This document shows positions 43,946-56,019 of a stretch of 64,000 bases of DNA, in pieces; the stretch's first letter is position 1, and every line of letters begins with the position of its first letter. The notes under the pieces were generated by a model. The model worked only from the letters and a program-made list of their open reading frames with translations. It had not been told where the DNA came from and searched no databases. The stretch lies in contig BSBK01000970.1 in NCBI GenBank assembly GCA_027943335.1, positions 1,959,001 through 2,023,000 on the forward strand, read 5' to 3'. The translations under genes and the position numbers were made by a program. This DNA comes from Chamaecyparis obtusa (taxonomy: Eukaryota; Streptophyta; Pinopsida; Cupressales; Cupressaceae).

Positions 43946-44699
43946 CAAGGCTCACGCGGATTCCTAGAAATGGTGCGGCTGCTTAAAACAATTCCAAATG
44001 CTGATCTTTGGGTTGTGATTTGGGTTATTTGCTAACTCTCAAACCTCTATACACAAATCCGAATAAAATCAATGCTCCCAAACCCCAATTCATTCACTAT
44101 TAAGCACAATCATGGCTTCTATATAAAGCCATCGCTGGATTGCACAATTAGTTGGATGTTTCACCAATTCAAAGTACTGAAGCCTGTATAGAATTTCACA
44201 ATTCCAACATGTTGGAATTCTTCAATACCTTGTTTCTCCACTTCACCCAAATCAACAAAATCAAATGCACAATAGAATGTGAATTTTCTCTTGCCTTGGT
44301 TTTTTATAATTCTCTAAGAGAAATAGATATGTATCTTTACAAATACATTTCTCATAACTTAAAAACATTTAGCTTTTGTTGCACTTGCTTTTGATGCATT
44401 TGAAATATAATATTTAATTATATTTCCCTCCATTTGGTGCACAATGAAATAATATAAAGTATATTTTAATAATTAGTTATGTCTCCCTTTAAATTGGCAC
44501 TTTACATTATTCCTCATATGCACTTATAATTTGACTTTATAATCATCAAATAACCCCTTTTTATAATAAAGTCAAATAATATTTAATGATGTGCAATTTT
44601 AATTAATTATTAATAAAGTATTACCTTATTAATGATTAAAGTGTCATAACTCCAAAGATACTCCTTATTTCTCGATTCTGTTTGAACTAGGAGCTAACC

Positions 44700-45130
44700 C
44701 ATTGCATTCACTGCTAACCAAGGTGCCTTTCTAAAAATAGAAAGGGTCCATCTCTATCAACCCTTGATTTACTATAATTAGTAAATCCCTGAATACCTAA
44801 TAAAAAAGGTGCCAAATGCCATCACTGCAACTAAAGCCGGTCCAAGTGCCCTGCCAAATATAGAAATGTTGGATAGATGACTTACTATAAATAGTAAGCC
44901 TCTCAAATTGAGCCAACTGACGGAGTCAATCATTGTGCATACCAAGTGCTTGGGTGCTCCTGCCAAATATAGCAATCCCTCAACAATGACTTACTATAAA
45001 TAATAAGTCTTAGAATAATTGCTCTAGACAACGATACTGAATCTCAACACTGCCACCAAGTTCAAGCGCCCTGCTAAAAATAGAAACCCCGACTTTCCCA
45101 AAATAGACACTTACTATAAATAGTAAGTGT
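44700..45130. repeat. palindrome-bearing repeats in the Gypsy LTR
   Basis: Palindromes of the type ACTTACTATAAATAGTAAGT recur near 44768, 44880, 44989 and 45109, about 110-120 bp apart. CCAAATATAG / CTAAAAATAG motifs lie between them, so the region is a degenerate tandem repeat of about 110 bp. Single copies of the palindrome occur in the other Gypsy LTRs. Confidence 0.75.
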
Positions 45131-45304
45131 GCCAATCTGACTTAAACGAAGAGCAATTCTGAACATCCCAGATCACTAGAGTGGGAACTGGCCTCTGGTT
45201 CTGCCAATTGGACCCTCTAAACAACTCCATTAGCCTACGAGGGTCATAAAATAGGCTAATCCTTTGAAAGTTGACAATCACAAAAAATGGGACATTACAT
45301 AAAA

Positions 45305-47529
45305 TGTCTTGTCTAAGTCCAAAATTAGCTTGCAACTCCAACACTTTGATGCATGCATGAAACATAGATTTAACTTAGTGCCAGCTTAGAACCATTAGTT
45401 ATTGCCAAAGTCCACGTGAATTTGTTTCTACTTTGCTTAAGAAAAACATTGACTTATGTTGGTTTTTAAAATGTTCCATGACATTTCGGGGATAGGGGGA
45501 CGATAGGGGACACGTTTCTAGGACATTTCCTAGAGGGCTAAAAATAGGGAATGTGTCCCCATGTAACATAGATTTTTATATGTTTTTGTATGGAGAAACA
45601 CAACAAACCCAACCCCCCAAGTTTTTTGACCAAATTTGCCAACTGAACTTGCAAACTGAAACCCATACCAATACTAGGACTAGTAACTTAGGGCATAGAT
45701 ATAATAATGGGCACACCACATGAGTCCATTTTACACACGTACATAGTGACAAACTCACACATACATAGTGACCAACAAGCAATAGGAAATGAATGCAACT
45801 CTATTACATTCATCTTCCTGTTAGTTGGTTCACTAACACCCGAACTTCAAGTGCATCCTTGCTAGAGAAATGAATGTTGATGCATCCCATATTACACCAT
45901 AGGTACCATCTTTTTAATTCAATTCTCTACACTAGTGATGATGACGGGAAAGCATCCCATACTACTTGCGATCATCATTGGCTAAGGTATAAGAGTAACA
46001 ATAGTCACCAGATAAGGCCAATAATAAGATTTCTGCAACTTGTTGAACCTTTTGAGTAGTTGGAATTTGACATATAATCTGTCACCTCCATGCCATTGGT
46101 GAAAGTCAATCCAACCTAGTATAGAGTAGTTATTGGCATCTATCACCAACATGGTAATGGTGAATGTTGGCTAAGCATTGTTATATCATGGGTAGCTCCT
46201 ATAATCTGTCACCTTTGTGCTATTGGAGAGTTTTGGATAGACACTAAGATACAATGGTTAGTTCCTGGCACCCCTCGCCTATATGATATTGGTGACAACT
46301 AGCTAAATTATCGCTGCATCATATCATGGATAAACCTTGGCATCCTTCACCTTCGTGCCATCGGTGAAAGTTGGCTAATCCTTGGCAAATAGCACCTAAC
46401 ATTCATCACTTGCACAATATTGGTGACAATTGCTTTTTGCACTGCTATCAAACTCAGTTCTAACAAGTGGGATCATCTTATAGACGATTTTATAGTAGAT
46501 GAAAATATCACTAGGATACACAAATATTGGTCAAGCTCACCTAAATTTGTCACATAAAATGATCCGCAAACTTAACACAGAGTCCTATCTTAGGGTAATC
46601 TTTTTGTGGATGAATGCCTTCTTTTTTACACTCGGAGTTCTTGAAGAATGAAAACTTACTATGTAGCATCTATGTTAATAATAAAAATATTATACACGTT
46701 ATTAATCTAATCCTTTGTAAAAACTACCTGTAATAACTAATTTGTAAAAGTTATTTGTTGATTCAATCAAACAATTTAATCTTTTTCTCCCTTTGCTTTA
46801 CCTTAATTTAATTCGATTTAGTTTTTCGTAAAAGTGATGTATAGGTCTAGAACACAAATAACCAACACATAAGTAATACATTGAATTTGCATAAGCGGGC
46901 CTCTAACCAAACATAAATACATAAACAGACACAAACTTGTAAAGTAATCAATTTTTGTTCACTTCATTTAGTTTTTCTTAGGAAACATATTATTTAGTAA
47001 ACAAGAATTAACTCATAGTAGTAATAGTAAAGAATTTCCTACTTCAAAGTATATAACATTTTGTTATAACAAATCATAAGGCTTATCATACATATATTTA
47101 CCAAACAAATATAATAAAGGTAAAATACCCAACCATATTCAACAATACTTATTTCTAGTTTCCCTTATATGGCAAAGGCTATTAGTCATATTCCATTCTA
47201 ATTAAAATAGAAATCAGTTTACATATTATGAATATCCCTTGATATCCTTCACTTTTGTGCTAAGTGAAAGTCAGTTAATTCTTATGATATGGCAAATAGT
47301 ACTTAGCAATCCTCACCCAACCAGTAATACTGATAGATGATATCCACGCCACTATGAGACATGGTTATGACATGTGAGGTCATTTAATAGCAAAGTATAG
47401 ATGGTCAAAATATCACAAGGATTCATATATACATTGAGTCCTATAGCTCTTCTCCCCCGCTGCTCCCCCCCTCCCCCCGAGATGAACCACAACCACCTGT
47501 TTTCCCACACCTCTGAGCTTTATGATATC
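45305..47529. other. intron sequence with repeat scraps, no gene seen
   Basis: A hAT-like GGGGACA-type fragment with TTTCCTAGAGGGC lies at 45480-45560. From 46067 to 46440 a degenerate array has CACC(T/A)(T/C)(C/T)(G/A)TGCCAT…GGTGAAAGTTGGCTAA units of about 70-90 bp, with a further similar unit near 47235. Each unit contains a weak hairpin (TTCACC…GGTGAA). Nothing resembles a protein. Confidence 0.55.
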
Positions 47530-49385
47530 CAGGGCCAACCTCTCATCTAGGTCATCCCCCCCCCAAAAAATTGCCATATTTTCACTTGCTCAGATGTCAA
47601 GAAAGTGGTTAGACTCATGAGCAGAAACAAAGCAGCAAAAAAAGAGGGGTTCCAGGCTGAGTTCTTCAAGCATGGGCTCATACTTAGCTGATGTCTTCAA
47701 TTAGGTGTTTTGTATGGGGTTTCCCCTCTCTTGGTCACACCACATTATCCATTCGATCCACAAGGCAGGTCCAGCCTTGGATAACAACTATAGGACTATT
47801 ATGATTGGCCACACTTTTTCCATGCTATATGCCATTGTTCTTCACACTCTTCTCTCTAGGGAGCTGGACCAACATTCCATCTGTGCTAGGGGGCAGGCCG
47901 GATTATCGGACCATGGACCATGTCCTGACACTCCAGGCCATTATTGAGGATGCTTGTCACCACTCCTCAAAGGTTTATTGCTCCACAAAGCCTTTGATTC
48001 TGTCCAAGGAGGACTCTCTTTCAGAGGCTTCAAGACATTGGCATTTTTGAGATTCTTCTAACTGCTATTAAGAGACTATATGAGAGGGTTCTTGGTCATC
48101 TCAGGACTCCTTGCAGGCTTTCTGACTTCATCAGAAGTACTATCGGGGTCAAATAGGGCTGCCCCCTATCCCCTACCTTGTTTGGCATTTACATTGATGA
48201 GTTGGAGGGCTTCCTTCAGGTCCACTCTCTTGCGAGTGATGATTACCTCCACCAAGCCTTGATCTCTTTTTTTCTCTTCGTAGATGACATTCTTTTGGCT
48301 TCCTCTCTTGACGGCCTGCAGAGACAATTGGATGGCCTTGCCTCCTTTTGTGACTTGTAGCATCTTATAGTTAATTTGGGGAAAACCAAGGTTATGGTTT
48401 TTAATGGGCTTGAGACTTCTCATCTCCACTTCTTCAAGGGCAACAAGGTGGAGATTTCGTCTTCTTACACATCTAGCGGTCAAGTTCTTTGGCCCTCGAT
48501 TCAGCATGAGACCCGCCCTCTAGCCGTGTATTAACAAGGGGTATAGTTCTCTAGCCCTTCTTAAGAGGCAATGCTTTCGACGTCACTTCCAAGATAACAT
48601 GTCTAAGGTGACTCTCATGGACACTCTTATCAGACCTACAATTCTCTATGGTTCTATTGTTTGGGGGCCTTCCCTATTGGTGTCTGATTGGGCCTCTGTG
48701 GAGCAAGTTCAAATTCTTCTTCGACGCATCATCAAGTGCAAGCAGTCCATTCCTCATAGTATCATCCTTGCGGAGTTTGGGGCTCACTCCTTCAAGCTTG
48801 AGGCCATCTTTGATCTGGTTTGGTTTTTGCATCACCTTCGCGGTTTTGTTGATTTTCATGAGGGGAGACACAGATACCCTTACCTTGCCTACTACCCCTT
48901 AGAGTCTATTGCCTTTGTCTCTTCTAGTCGGGCTCATGGGTGGTTCGTTGAGGCCTCGACCCTTCTTGGGTCTATTGGGATTGTGATGGATCGTCTCCCC
49001 CTTGTCCAGTACTCTCGTGATGCCCCTCCTCATCTCCTCCCCTTAGACAAGAGCTAAATAGGTGCATTTGGATAGACTTTATAGGCAATATATCTACACT
49101 ACTTGCGTCAACCCCCATAGGGGTCTTTGACCCAAGATTGCTTTCTATGTAGACCACTTCCTTGAGATGGACAAACTCATTGTTTGCCCTTCTTACTTAT
49201 CCCACCATTGGTCCCATTCCCTCAAGATCCCCCTTGGTTCCTTTTGGGTGGGTTCTCATAGGCTTAGCATCGAGACTGATCACCAACTTGACAAAAAGGA
49301 CATGATCTGCCAATTATGCAGCATTGGAGAGATCATGTCAAAGGAGCACTTCATATTCTGTTGCCCTATCTATTACGAGATATGA
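47530..49385 (+). pseudogene. non-LTR retrotransposon (LINE) reverse transcriptase, degenerate
   Basis: Plus-strand pieces in changing frames give the RT: MSRNKAAKKEGFQAEFFKHG near 47607, FRKAFDS-like sequence near 47990, GVK-stop-GCPLSPTLFGIYIDELE at about 48148-48205, and FLFVDDILLASS (the catalytic DD) near 48275. Then come NLGKTKVMVFN and the C-terminal part (MDTLIRPTILYGSIVWGPS, KCKQSIPHSIILAEFGAHSF). Near 49300 CQLCSIGEIMSKEHFIFCCP resembles a terminal zinc-binding motif. The RT would copy its RNA at a nicked target. Many stops and frameshifts show it is dead. Confidence 0.82.
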
Positions 49386-50118
49386 GGGGAGACATAGATA
49401 CCCTTACCTTGCCTACTGCTCCTCGGAGTCTATTGCGTCCATCTCTTCTAATTGGGCTCATGGGTGGTTTGTTGAGGCCTCGACCCTTCTTGGGTCATTG
49501 GGATTGCGATGGATCGTCTCCCCCCATCTAGTAGTCTCGTGACGCACCTCCTCCCCTCAGACAGGAGCTGAACAAGTGCATTAGGATAGACATTTATAGG
49601 CAATACATCCACCCTACTTGCATCAACCCCCATAGGGGTCTTCAACCCAAGATTGCTTTCTATGTAGACCATTTCCTTGAGATGAAGAACAAACTCATTG
49701 TTCGCCCTTCTTACTTATCCCACCATTGGTCTCATTCCCTCAAGATCCCCCTCGGTTCCTTTTAGGTGGGTTCTAATAGGCTCCGCACTGAGACTGATCA
49801 CCAGCTTGATATAAAGGATAGGATCTACCAGTTATGCAACATTGGAGAGACCGATTTGAAGGAGCACTTCATATTCTGTTGCCTTATCTATTGTTTGGGG
49901 GCCTTCCCTGTTGGAGTCTGATTGGGCCTTTTTGGAGTAGGTTCAAACTCTTCTTCTTTGGCACATCATTAGATGCAAGCAGTCCATTCCTCATAGTATC
50001 ATCCTTGTGGAGTTTGGGGCTCACCCTTTAGGCTTGAGGCCATCTTTGATCCGGTTTGGTTTTTGCATCACCTTCGTGGTTTTGCTGATTCTCACGAGGG
50101 AATACACAGATACCCTTA
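49386..50118 (+). repeat. segmental duplications of the LINE tail
   Basis: 49386-49889 repeats 48859-49385 (GGGGAGACA(C/T)AGATACCC start; same order of GCCTCGACCCTTCTTGGGTC and CCCATAGGGGTCTT). At 49888 (CTATTGTTTGGGGG) it jumps to a copy of 48655-48870, ending near 50118. Two tandem rearrangements inside one LINE copy explain this. Confidence 0.8.
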
Positions 50119-50939
50119 CCCTTAAAATCAGATTTGTAATGCTTTGAATGAACTTGTGATGATTGAATGAAGACTATTTGTTATCAGCTCATTGTTTTCT
50201 ATATCATGTTGCAAATACATCATGCTTGTATATGTTCTTTATCTTGAATGAAATCTGAAAGCATCAAACAGTAAACTTCTTTCATTGGTTCTAAAAACTC
50301 GAGCGTAACACGGGCACAAGGGGATGTTGGGACAGGTTTTCGGGACGGGGAAAAAAAGGGCTTCAATTTGGGGATGACAGTGGGGGGCAGTGGGGTGGTG
50401 TAATATACTTTATATATAGTACTTGAAATGCTAGTTATGAAGTGATGTATAATAGTATAAAAACTAATAAATTATCATACCAAATACTTGAACATAGCAA
50501 AATTGCAATATACCCAATACAAAATACAGTATACTTGAACACTGAATATCAAATTACCAATTACTAGTAAAAAATTAAAATTTAAAAATTAAAATTATTG
50601 GCAAATAGATGATTTTGATTTATATTATATCAAAAATATCATAAAGATTATTACAATGAGTAGCATGATATCAAAACAAGTACAAAATCACATTAAAATG
50701 TAGTGAAGGGAGGCCTCTAATCATCCCCCAAGGCAAACTCCTCATCACTGGAACTACTGGACTCCTCACGGTCAAGATACGCCAAAGGAACACCAACCGG
50801 CCATACATCTGTAGTTGCCAATCTCATCCTCATCAATTTGTGACAACTCCTCTGGCTCTACATCCCAACATGCTGGTGCGCTCTCCTTGAACATGCGTGT
50901 CTTACTGTCCATGATACACAAGGCACTGTGTACAACCAC

Positions 50940-51561
50940 TAGCTTCTCTGCTCTCTTAGAGGAAAGTTTGTTCCTCTTAATAGAGTGGATGAAGCTATAA
51001 GTAGACTAGTTCCTCTTTGCAGCTAAAGAACTAGAAACCTGAGATAGCAAATGAATGGCTAGTGTGGTAATCTTTGACCTCTGTAATCCATGACATTTCC
51101 TCCACAAAATCTGATGCTCCTGTGCCATAGTTCTGATATCCATCTTTGTCGCATCCGAATAACCTATAAGAGTGGCAAATTTCATCCACTCAGTGCGAAT
51201 CTCGCCAACAATTTCACTATCATACATCTTACCAATGCACCTAAAGAACCCTGCCTTCACCTCATCATCTTGAAGTGGTGTAACTCTACTAGGCCTAGCC
51301 ATGTACCATTTAGGATTCAATGCATAAGCAGCCATATGCAAAGGAGTGTTCCGCTTGTCCCATCTATGTTGAATGATTGGCTGAATGTGCTCATTGTAGA
51401 ATGCTAAAGTGGGGTCTTCTCACACAATTGCCCTTATCTGGCCAAGCATAGAATTCAATGTACTCATATACCTCTTCAAGGTTAGGTGCATCCCCATCCC
51501 CATATTTGATGACCTAGAAACTGGGGTGATGACAGAGACTGTATTTTGAATAACTCCATAA
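50940..51561 (-). pseudogene. hAT-C transposase, C-terminal part
   Basis: The minus-strand frame 51341-51006 reads HMAAYALNPKWYMARPSRVT, EIRTEWMKFATLIGYSD and LLSQVSSSLAAKRN. The last piece corresponds to the start of the hAT dimerisation region (usually S…S…AERNWS…H). After a stop it continues TYSFIHSIKRNKLSSKRAEK, again dimerisation-like. Upstream, a broken frame reaches DALWSYSKYS at 51561, where the solo LTR starts. Confidence 0.75.
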
Positions 51562-51566
51562 TGCAT

Positions 51567-52895
51567 TGTTAGTATTTAGAGGTACTAAGGAGGGGGGGGC
51601 GGCCGGTGAATCAGTACCAAACAGGCAACCTACTAATTCAGCCACAGGTCTGATTAACTTTAGCAGCAACTTCCAAATACCAAAACATATAACTGATGCA
51701 ATGAAATAAAAACAAATAACATCAGACATCCACACATGCATCACACATAGCACATTGATTTTTCTCGTGGAAACTCTCAGTTAGAGGGAGAAAACCATGG
51801 TGGGGATGACACCCACAAGCCCTTCACTGCAGTAAAAAGGTTTGCCCTGTTAGGAGCTACAAATACCCTTTATGAGGGTTCATCCTATTAGGAGTGACTA
51901 GTACATTGTTAGGAGTACAATGAGATCTGTCAAGATCTACTTCACTAGAGGATTTAAAACTCTTTATGCGAGTCCACCCAGTTAAGGGATTTACAATAGA
52001 AGACCTATTAAAGTCCACCGGGTTAAGGGATTTTGCTTGCTGCAACTATTAGGGAACAACAAGTAATGATCTGGATGTAGCAATCTTTGCCTGTCAGTTC
52101 CAATCTGCTCTCTGCTCTTTGTTATTTCTCTAAACCCTGAATGTAACCCTTCAATCATGAATTTCACTTCACACAATCATCAACCAACAACAACTTACTA
52201 ATTCTCAACATCAAACTTTTCCAATAAGAGCAATACCCAATAAATACTTAACTTGCACCACCTTAACCTTCACCAAAATTCAAATTTCAATCTTTCCGCT
52301 CAAACACATCTAGCCAAAACACATATCTCGATGTTTGTAAAACGTTTTCCTCGATCCATCATAAGAATTACATGTGATATTTCCAAGAACGGTCAAGACC
52401 TTTTGACCATCCCAAATTCCCTCAATGCTTGCCTCGAGCATGTAAATGACAACTCATCAAATCCTTATCGTCTAAGACATGTCACCATAACAACTATACA
52501 CACCACAATATCCATACCGGTCACCGATCTAAGATTTACCACTGGTAGCTCAAGAACTTAGTCTCTTTAACCTATAGCCTCTTCTACCACTATGATGCTT
52601 GCACACCTATCGTCCAAATAAGTTACGGTTGTAATCATAATGTCTTATGATCATGTAAATATTGATTCTATGACCGCTCCACTAAATTCTATCTCATACT
52701 TTACCGTTACCAAAATCTCCATCCGTAGTAGTAATTCTTGTACACGGGTTTGTATACTTAGTTGTTTTCTACTTACCAATCGAATATTGACCTTACCGAT
52801 TGTCCTAGTCATATGTTGTGACTATGTTGCCATCAATGACAACCAAAAACACAATCACCTATGACCGCTCACCAAAATCCATCACAACACCAACA
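51567..52895 (-). repeat. SIRE-like Copia solo LTR inside hAT-C
   Basis: 1329 bp with exact 5-bp duplications TGCAT at 51562-51566 and 52896-52900. On the minus strand it starts TGTTGGTGTTGTGATGG and ends CTAAATACTAACA. A C-rich run near its 3' end (minus strand) is typical of SIRE-type plant LTRs (known) and similar to the LTR at 58478-59930. Removing it and one TGCAT restores the hAT-C reading order. Confidence 0.87.
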
Positions 52896-52900
52896 TGCAT

Positions 52901-53887
52901 CACTCTTCACTATCTCCTTCACCCTCCTCCCCTACACTATCCTGGTCCCATCCCACCAATTCCATTCTTGTGTCATAACCATGAGTTGCAGTGGCTCTTG
53001 CAACTCAAACATTATGTCTAAAAGAATGAAATAGGATTCATATCCAGTCTCAACTGGTTTCAAGAACTCCTTTGCAAAGCCCCTGAAGAGTTCATGTGAA
53101 GTGTGGTGGTTGCAGATATACATCTGCACATCTCTCGCATCGTTGACCACTCCTCTAATTTAGTCAATCTTCCCCATGTCCTTGAGTGCATTGTTCATGG
53201 CATGCACACAACATGGAGTTCACCAAATATGTGTATAGGCTGCCTCAATAAGCTTCCCTGTAGCTCTGCACACATGTGCCTCATCCGTCACTACTTGGAC
53301 CACATTTTGTGGCCCAACCTCTTCAATAGCCTCCCTAAGGACCTGAAACTGAAAATCAACATCAATGCGATGCCCTGAACAATCAATTCCCCTCAGAAAG
53401 TATGGGCCCTCTGTCCATGTAACCATGATGTTGATGAGTGGACGATGGTAATGTCTGTTTGCCCATCCATAACTATGCTGCATACAGACTCTATCCAACA
53501 TGCCTTCATCTGCTCCATCAAAATATTGATCTTGGTATAATACTGGTTATCCAAGATTGTGGTCCTCAATTTGTGCTCACCTGGTGACACAAATGATGTT
53601 CCCCCCTTCGCCACCACCAACATCATCTCTTTATAATAAGAAGATCGAGTTACATGCAATGGTATGCCATTGGCAAAGAAGAACCTGCCAATGGAATCCT
53701 CTATTTGATCCTTAAAATGCACATTGAACAAATCAGCTACGGGGTTACTTGAACTTCCTGCCTTGCGTTTCTCCTTGCTTCCCTCCCCTGCTGAACTCTG
53801 ATGCATGGCACGAGTAGACGTATGTGGCTGCCCCCGTAACTGCTGAATTGCCTGAATGTGTTGCCTAGCAGACAAAGTAGTAGGCAC
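52901..53887 (-). pseudogene. hAT-C transposase, N-terminal and central part
   Basis: The frame 53887-53393 starts PTTLSARQHIQAIQQLRGQ and contains FFANGIPLHVTRSSYY and MKACWIESVCSIVMDGQTD, the start of the DUF659 region. The frame 53501-53220 continues RPLINIMVTWTEGPYFLRGI, LREAIEEVGPQNVVQVVTDE and a further piece (about 53150-52932) has DARDVQMYICNHHTSHELF, FLKPVETGYESYFILLDIM and EPLQLMVMTQEWNWW. Order and motifs match plant hAT transposases. An upstream N-terminal zinc finger is not convincing. Confidence 0.78.
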
Positions 53888-54180
53888 TGCAACTGCACTA
53901 TCCTCAGGAACACCCCAAAGCTTGTTTATCTCAATTCTTTACTTGACATTTTTAGGATCCATAGAAAATTTACATGCACTCACTCCAAAAGAGAAAGTGT
54001 GCATTAACTCTAGTGATGCTCCCAGACCAACCTGCACCTCAAAAATTGCATTGCCATTTTCTTGTGCCACCACTTGTTGGCATTGGGGCTGTTTTGTTAC
54101 TTATAAGTCTCCCCACCACCGCCTTCCTGCCACCATCTTGCTGCTAGGATGCCGCCAGGATACAGGGACACATTCTCTCA

Positions 54181-54817
54181 TTATAAGCCACCATATTCAT
54201 AATTCTAGTCACAATCACATCCAAATAAGTGCAGGTCTCTACCTGAATAAGAAAGAATATATGGAGCAAAGAAACCAAAGATTCAAGACAATGAATGGAT
54301 GTGTAATTGAGATGTATTTTACTATTTTATATTCTCTTTTAGCATATCCTGTCTTACTTTGCTTCATATATTTTAATGCTAATCTTCGTTTTATGATGAT
54401 ATCCAAAGCCGTAATTAATGAGACAAATACCTGTATGTGAATAGATGCCTGTACATAGAATACAAAATTGCAGGCTGTCACAGTATAAACTTATTGAAGC
54501 TTCTTTGTCTAGATGTTGTCCGCTTCTCCATGCGTACTTGAAGGTGTGCCCTACAAAAACTTACTTTCTGGATTTTTTCTTTGGTATCAGGCATGACCAC
54601 ACAAGAATTTCCTTCTAGTCTGCTATGTTTTATCTATTGTTGATATTGAAAATTCCTTCTGCATCACAGATTTAAAACAACTTGGCCTTGCAAAATTATT
54701 GAAACTTGATGCTATTGATATGTTGTACTTAATTTTGGAAGAATATCATTTTAATAGTTCCTGAAGGAAAAACATACTAATGAAATTGGACCCGACTACA
54801 ATGGTTTGTTTATACAG
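54181..54817. other. intron end before exon 54818, nothing else recognised
   Basis: AT-rich sequence. A CAG-preceded open stretch near 54671-54766 was considered as an exon but lacks a donor. Confidence 0.4.
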
Positions 54818-55032
54818 ATCAAAGTGAACAGGAGACTGGGCCTTTGTCACCAGTTCAAATATCAAAGGGGAGTTTCAAAATGGGTATAGGAACTATTTTT
54901 CGTGCCGCAAAGCAAGCCTATGTCGCTGCAGCAGCTGCTAAGAAACCAGAATCTGAAATGTTGCCTTTAAGATGTTGTCTGATGTCAATTTCTCTTCCAT
55001 GGGAGACTCTTGCTCGTGATTTATTATTTAAG
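54818..55032 (+). CDS. exon of the host gene
   Basis: The acceptor is TTTATACAG and the donor is AAG/GTGAGT, both strong. With the leftover G of the exon ending at 22087, the first codon is Asp. The frame reads QSEQETGPLSPVQISKGSF, KMGIGTIFRAAKQAYVAAAAA and MLPLRCCLMSISLPWETLAR, then DLLFK, leaving in phase 0. The A-rich helix and the conserved-looking SLPWE segment suggest a real protein. Function unknown. Confidence 0.7.
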
Positions 55033-55182
55033 GTGAGTTTCTCTTCAGTTTGCACTAAATTAATGTGAAGTGCATGATGCAGTCAGTTGATGCAAATGAC
55101 TTTGTGATACATACATAATATAAGCTGAGCTTCTAATTATGCTATCATTGAATTTCAATTCTAACTACTGCTGACCATGCAG

Positions 55183-55206
55183 GGTTTGTCAAAAAGAGAC
55201 ATTTAA
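55183..55206 (+). CDS. possible last exon of the host gene
   Basis: An acceptor-like CCATGCAG ends at 55182. In phase 0, which matches the exon ending at 55032, it reads GLSKRDI and stops at TAA 55204-55206. Short and therefore uncertain; the gene may continue elsewhere downstream. Confidence 0.35.
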   Translation, partial: GLSKRDI

Positions 55207-56019
55207 TGTAAATTCTATATATGTGGAGCCTGTATTAACATTTATTTGGACATTCAAAAATTGGTGTACTTTTTTACTGCAAGATGCAATCATACAGATG
55301 GAATGTCGGGGAGTGATCAGCTGAAAATAATGTATATCAAGTATCCAGTCTTTAACTTATTGCCACTATTTTTTCACATTTTGCTGAGATCAGAATGGGA
55401 GTAACACAGTTCGTTCATTTTTCAGCAAGCAACTCATTCCATCTTATATGTTTTACATGTGTATTCAGTGATATGTAAAATTGTTATACTGTAGAAGACG
55501 ATATGATGAGATTTGTAATCACAGTCCCTTGTATTTTAAGTTAAATAAGTTTTCATGTATTTCAAGTAATGTTGCATCGACATCCAAGTTGTTTGCAGAA
55601 ATTCTTACAGGTGAAATTTGTAAGTTAAAATTATTAAGTTGTGAATTTGTAGTTTCCAAAGCTCTATAGGTTCGGAGATGGTGTATAATGTATGCCATAG
55701 TTACTAAACTTGGACTAGGCACAGATTCTGCTGGCTATTCTTTGAATTGGACATAAAATTGGCACTTAGAATTTGAAATTTTAAAAAACAATGAAATATA
55801 TAAGTTTTTAAAGTATTTAAACCTTTTTCTGTGCAACTTTCACGAATCAACTTGAAATACATAATTAACTAATAAATTACAAGCTGCTTTGATCAAATAC
55901 ACATGTATTTTAGTAAATAAGTACAAAAGTGGATTCTAGTTAAGAAAATAACATTTTTTAAACACACAAAGTGTTTTAGGTGTACTAAACTCGTGGATTA
56001 TGGCTGACATGTACCTGCA
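55207..56019. other. AT-rich sequence, no feature recognised
   Basis: No protein-like frame or repeat structure was seen. It could be 3' untranslated or intergenic DNA. Confidence 0.45.

Larger units (their letters stand above)
40781..45299 (-). repeat. probable Gypsy solo LTR with nested LTR element
   Basis: Read on the minus strand, it starts at 45299 with TGTAATGTCCCA and then has TTAGCCTATTTTATG…GTAGGCTAAT, matching the LTR starts at 26627 and 29976. The left end may be at 40781 (TGTGCATC), where TAAAA (40776-40780) matches TAAAA at 45300-45304. Without the nested element (41031-43950) the length is about 1.6 kb, close to the other Gypsy LTRs. The right end is well supported; the left end is tentative because TAAAA is low in complexity. 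Confidence 0.55.
50290..54180 (-). mobile_element. hAT transposon remnant (hAT-C), minus strand
   Basis: GGGACAGG / GGGACGGGG motifs at 50310-50390 mark one end, and ACAGGGACAC near 54165 the other, but exact ends and duplication are not determined. The transposase lies on the minus strand in pieces, interrupted by a solo LTR at 51567-52895. It is a different hAT family from hAT-A/B. Confidence 0.65.
22088..54817 (+). other. giant intron, about 32.7 kb (inferred)
   Basis: It runs from the GTGACT donor at 22088 to the TATACAG acceptor ending at 54817, with matching phase on both sides. It contains at least ten nested mobile elements and no recognised host exon. An unrecognised small exon inside cannot be excluded. 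Confidence 0.5.

Noticed and set aside
51567..51600. G-rich run as a G-quadruplex regulatory site
   Set aside because: It is the complement of the C-rich run typical of SIRE-type LTR ends, and is explained by that.
54671..54766. Open stretch after ATCACAG that fits the phase of the exon ending at 22087
   Set aside because: No usable donor follows, and the exon at 54818 fits better with strong splice sites on both sides.
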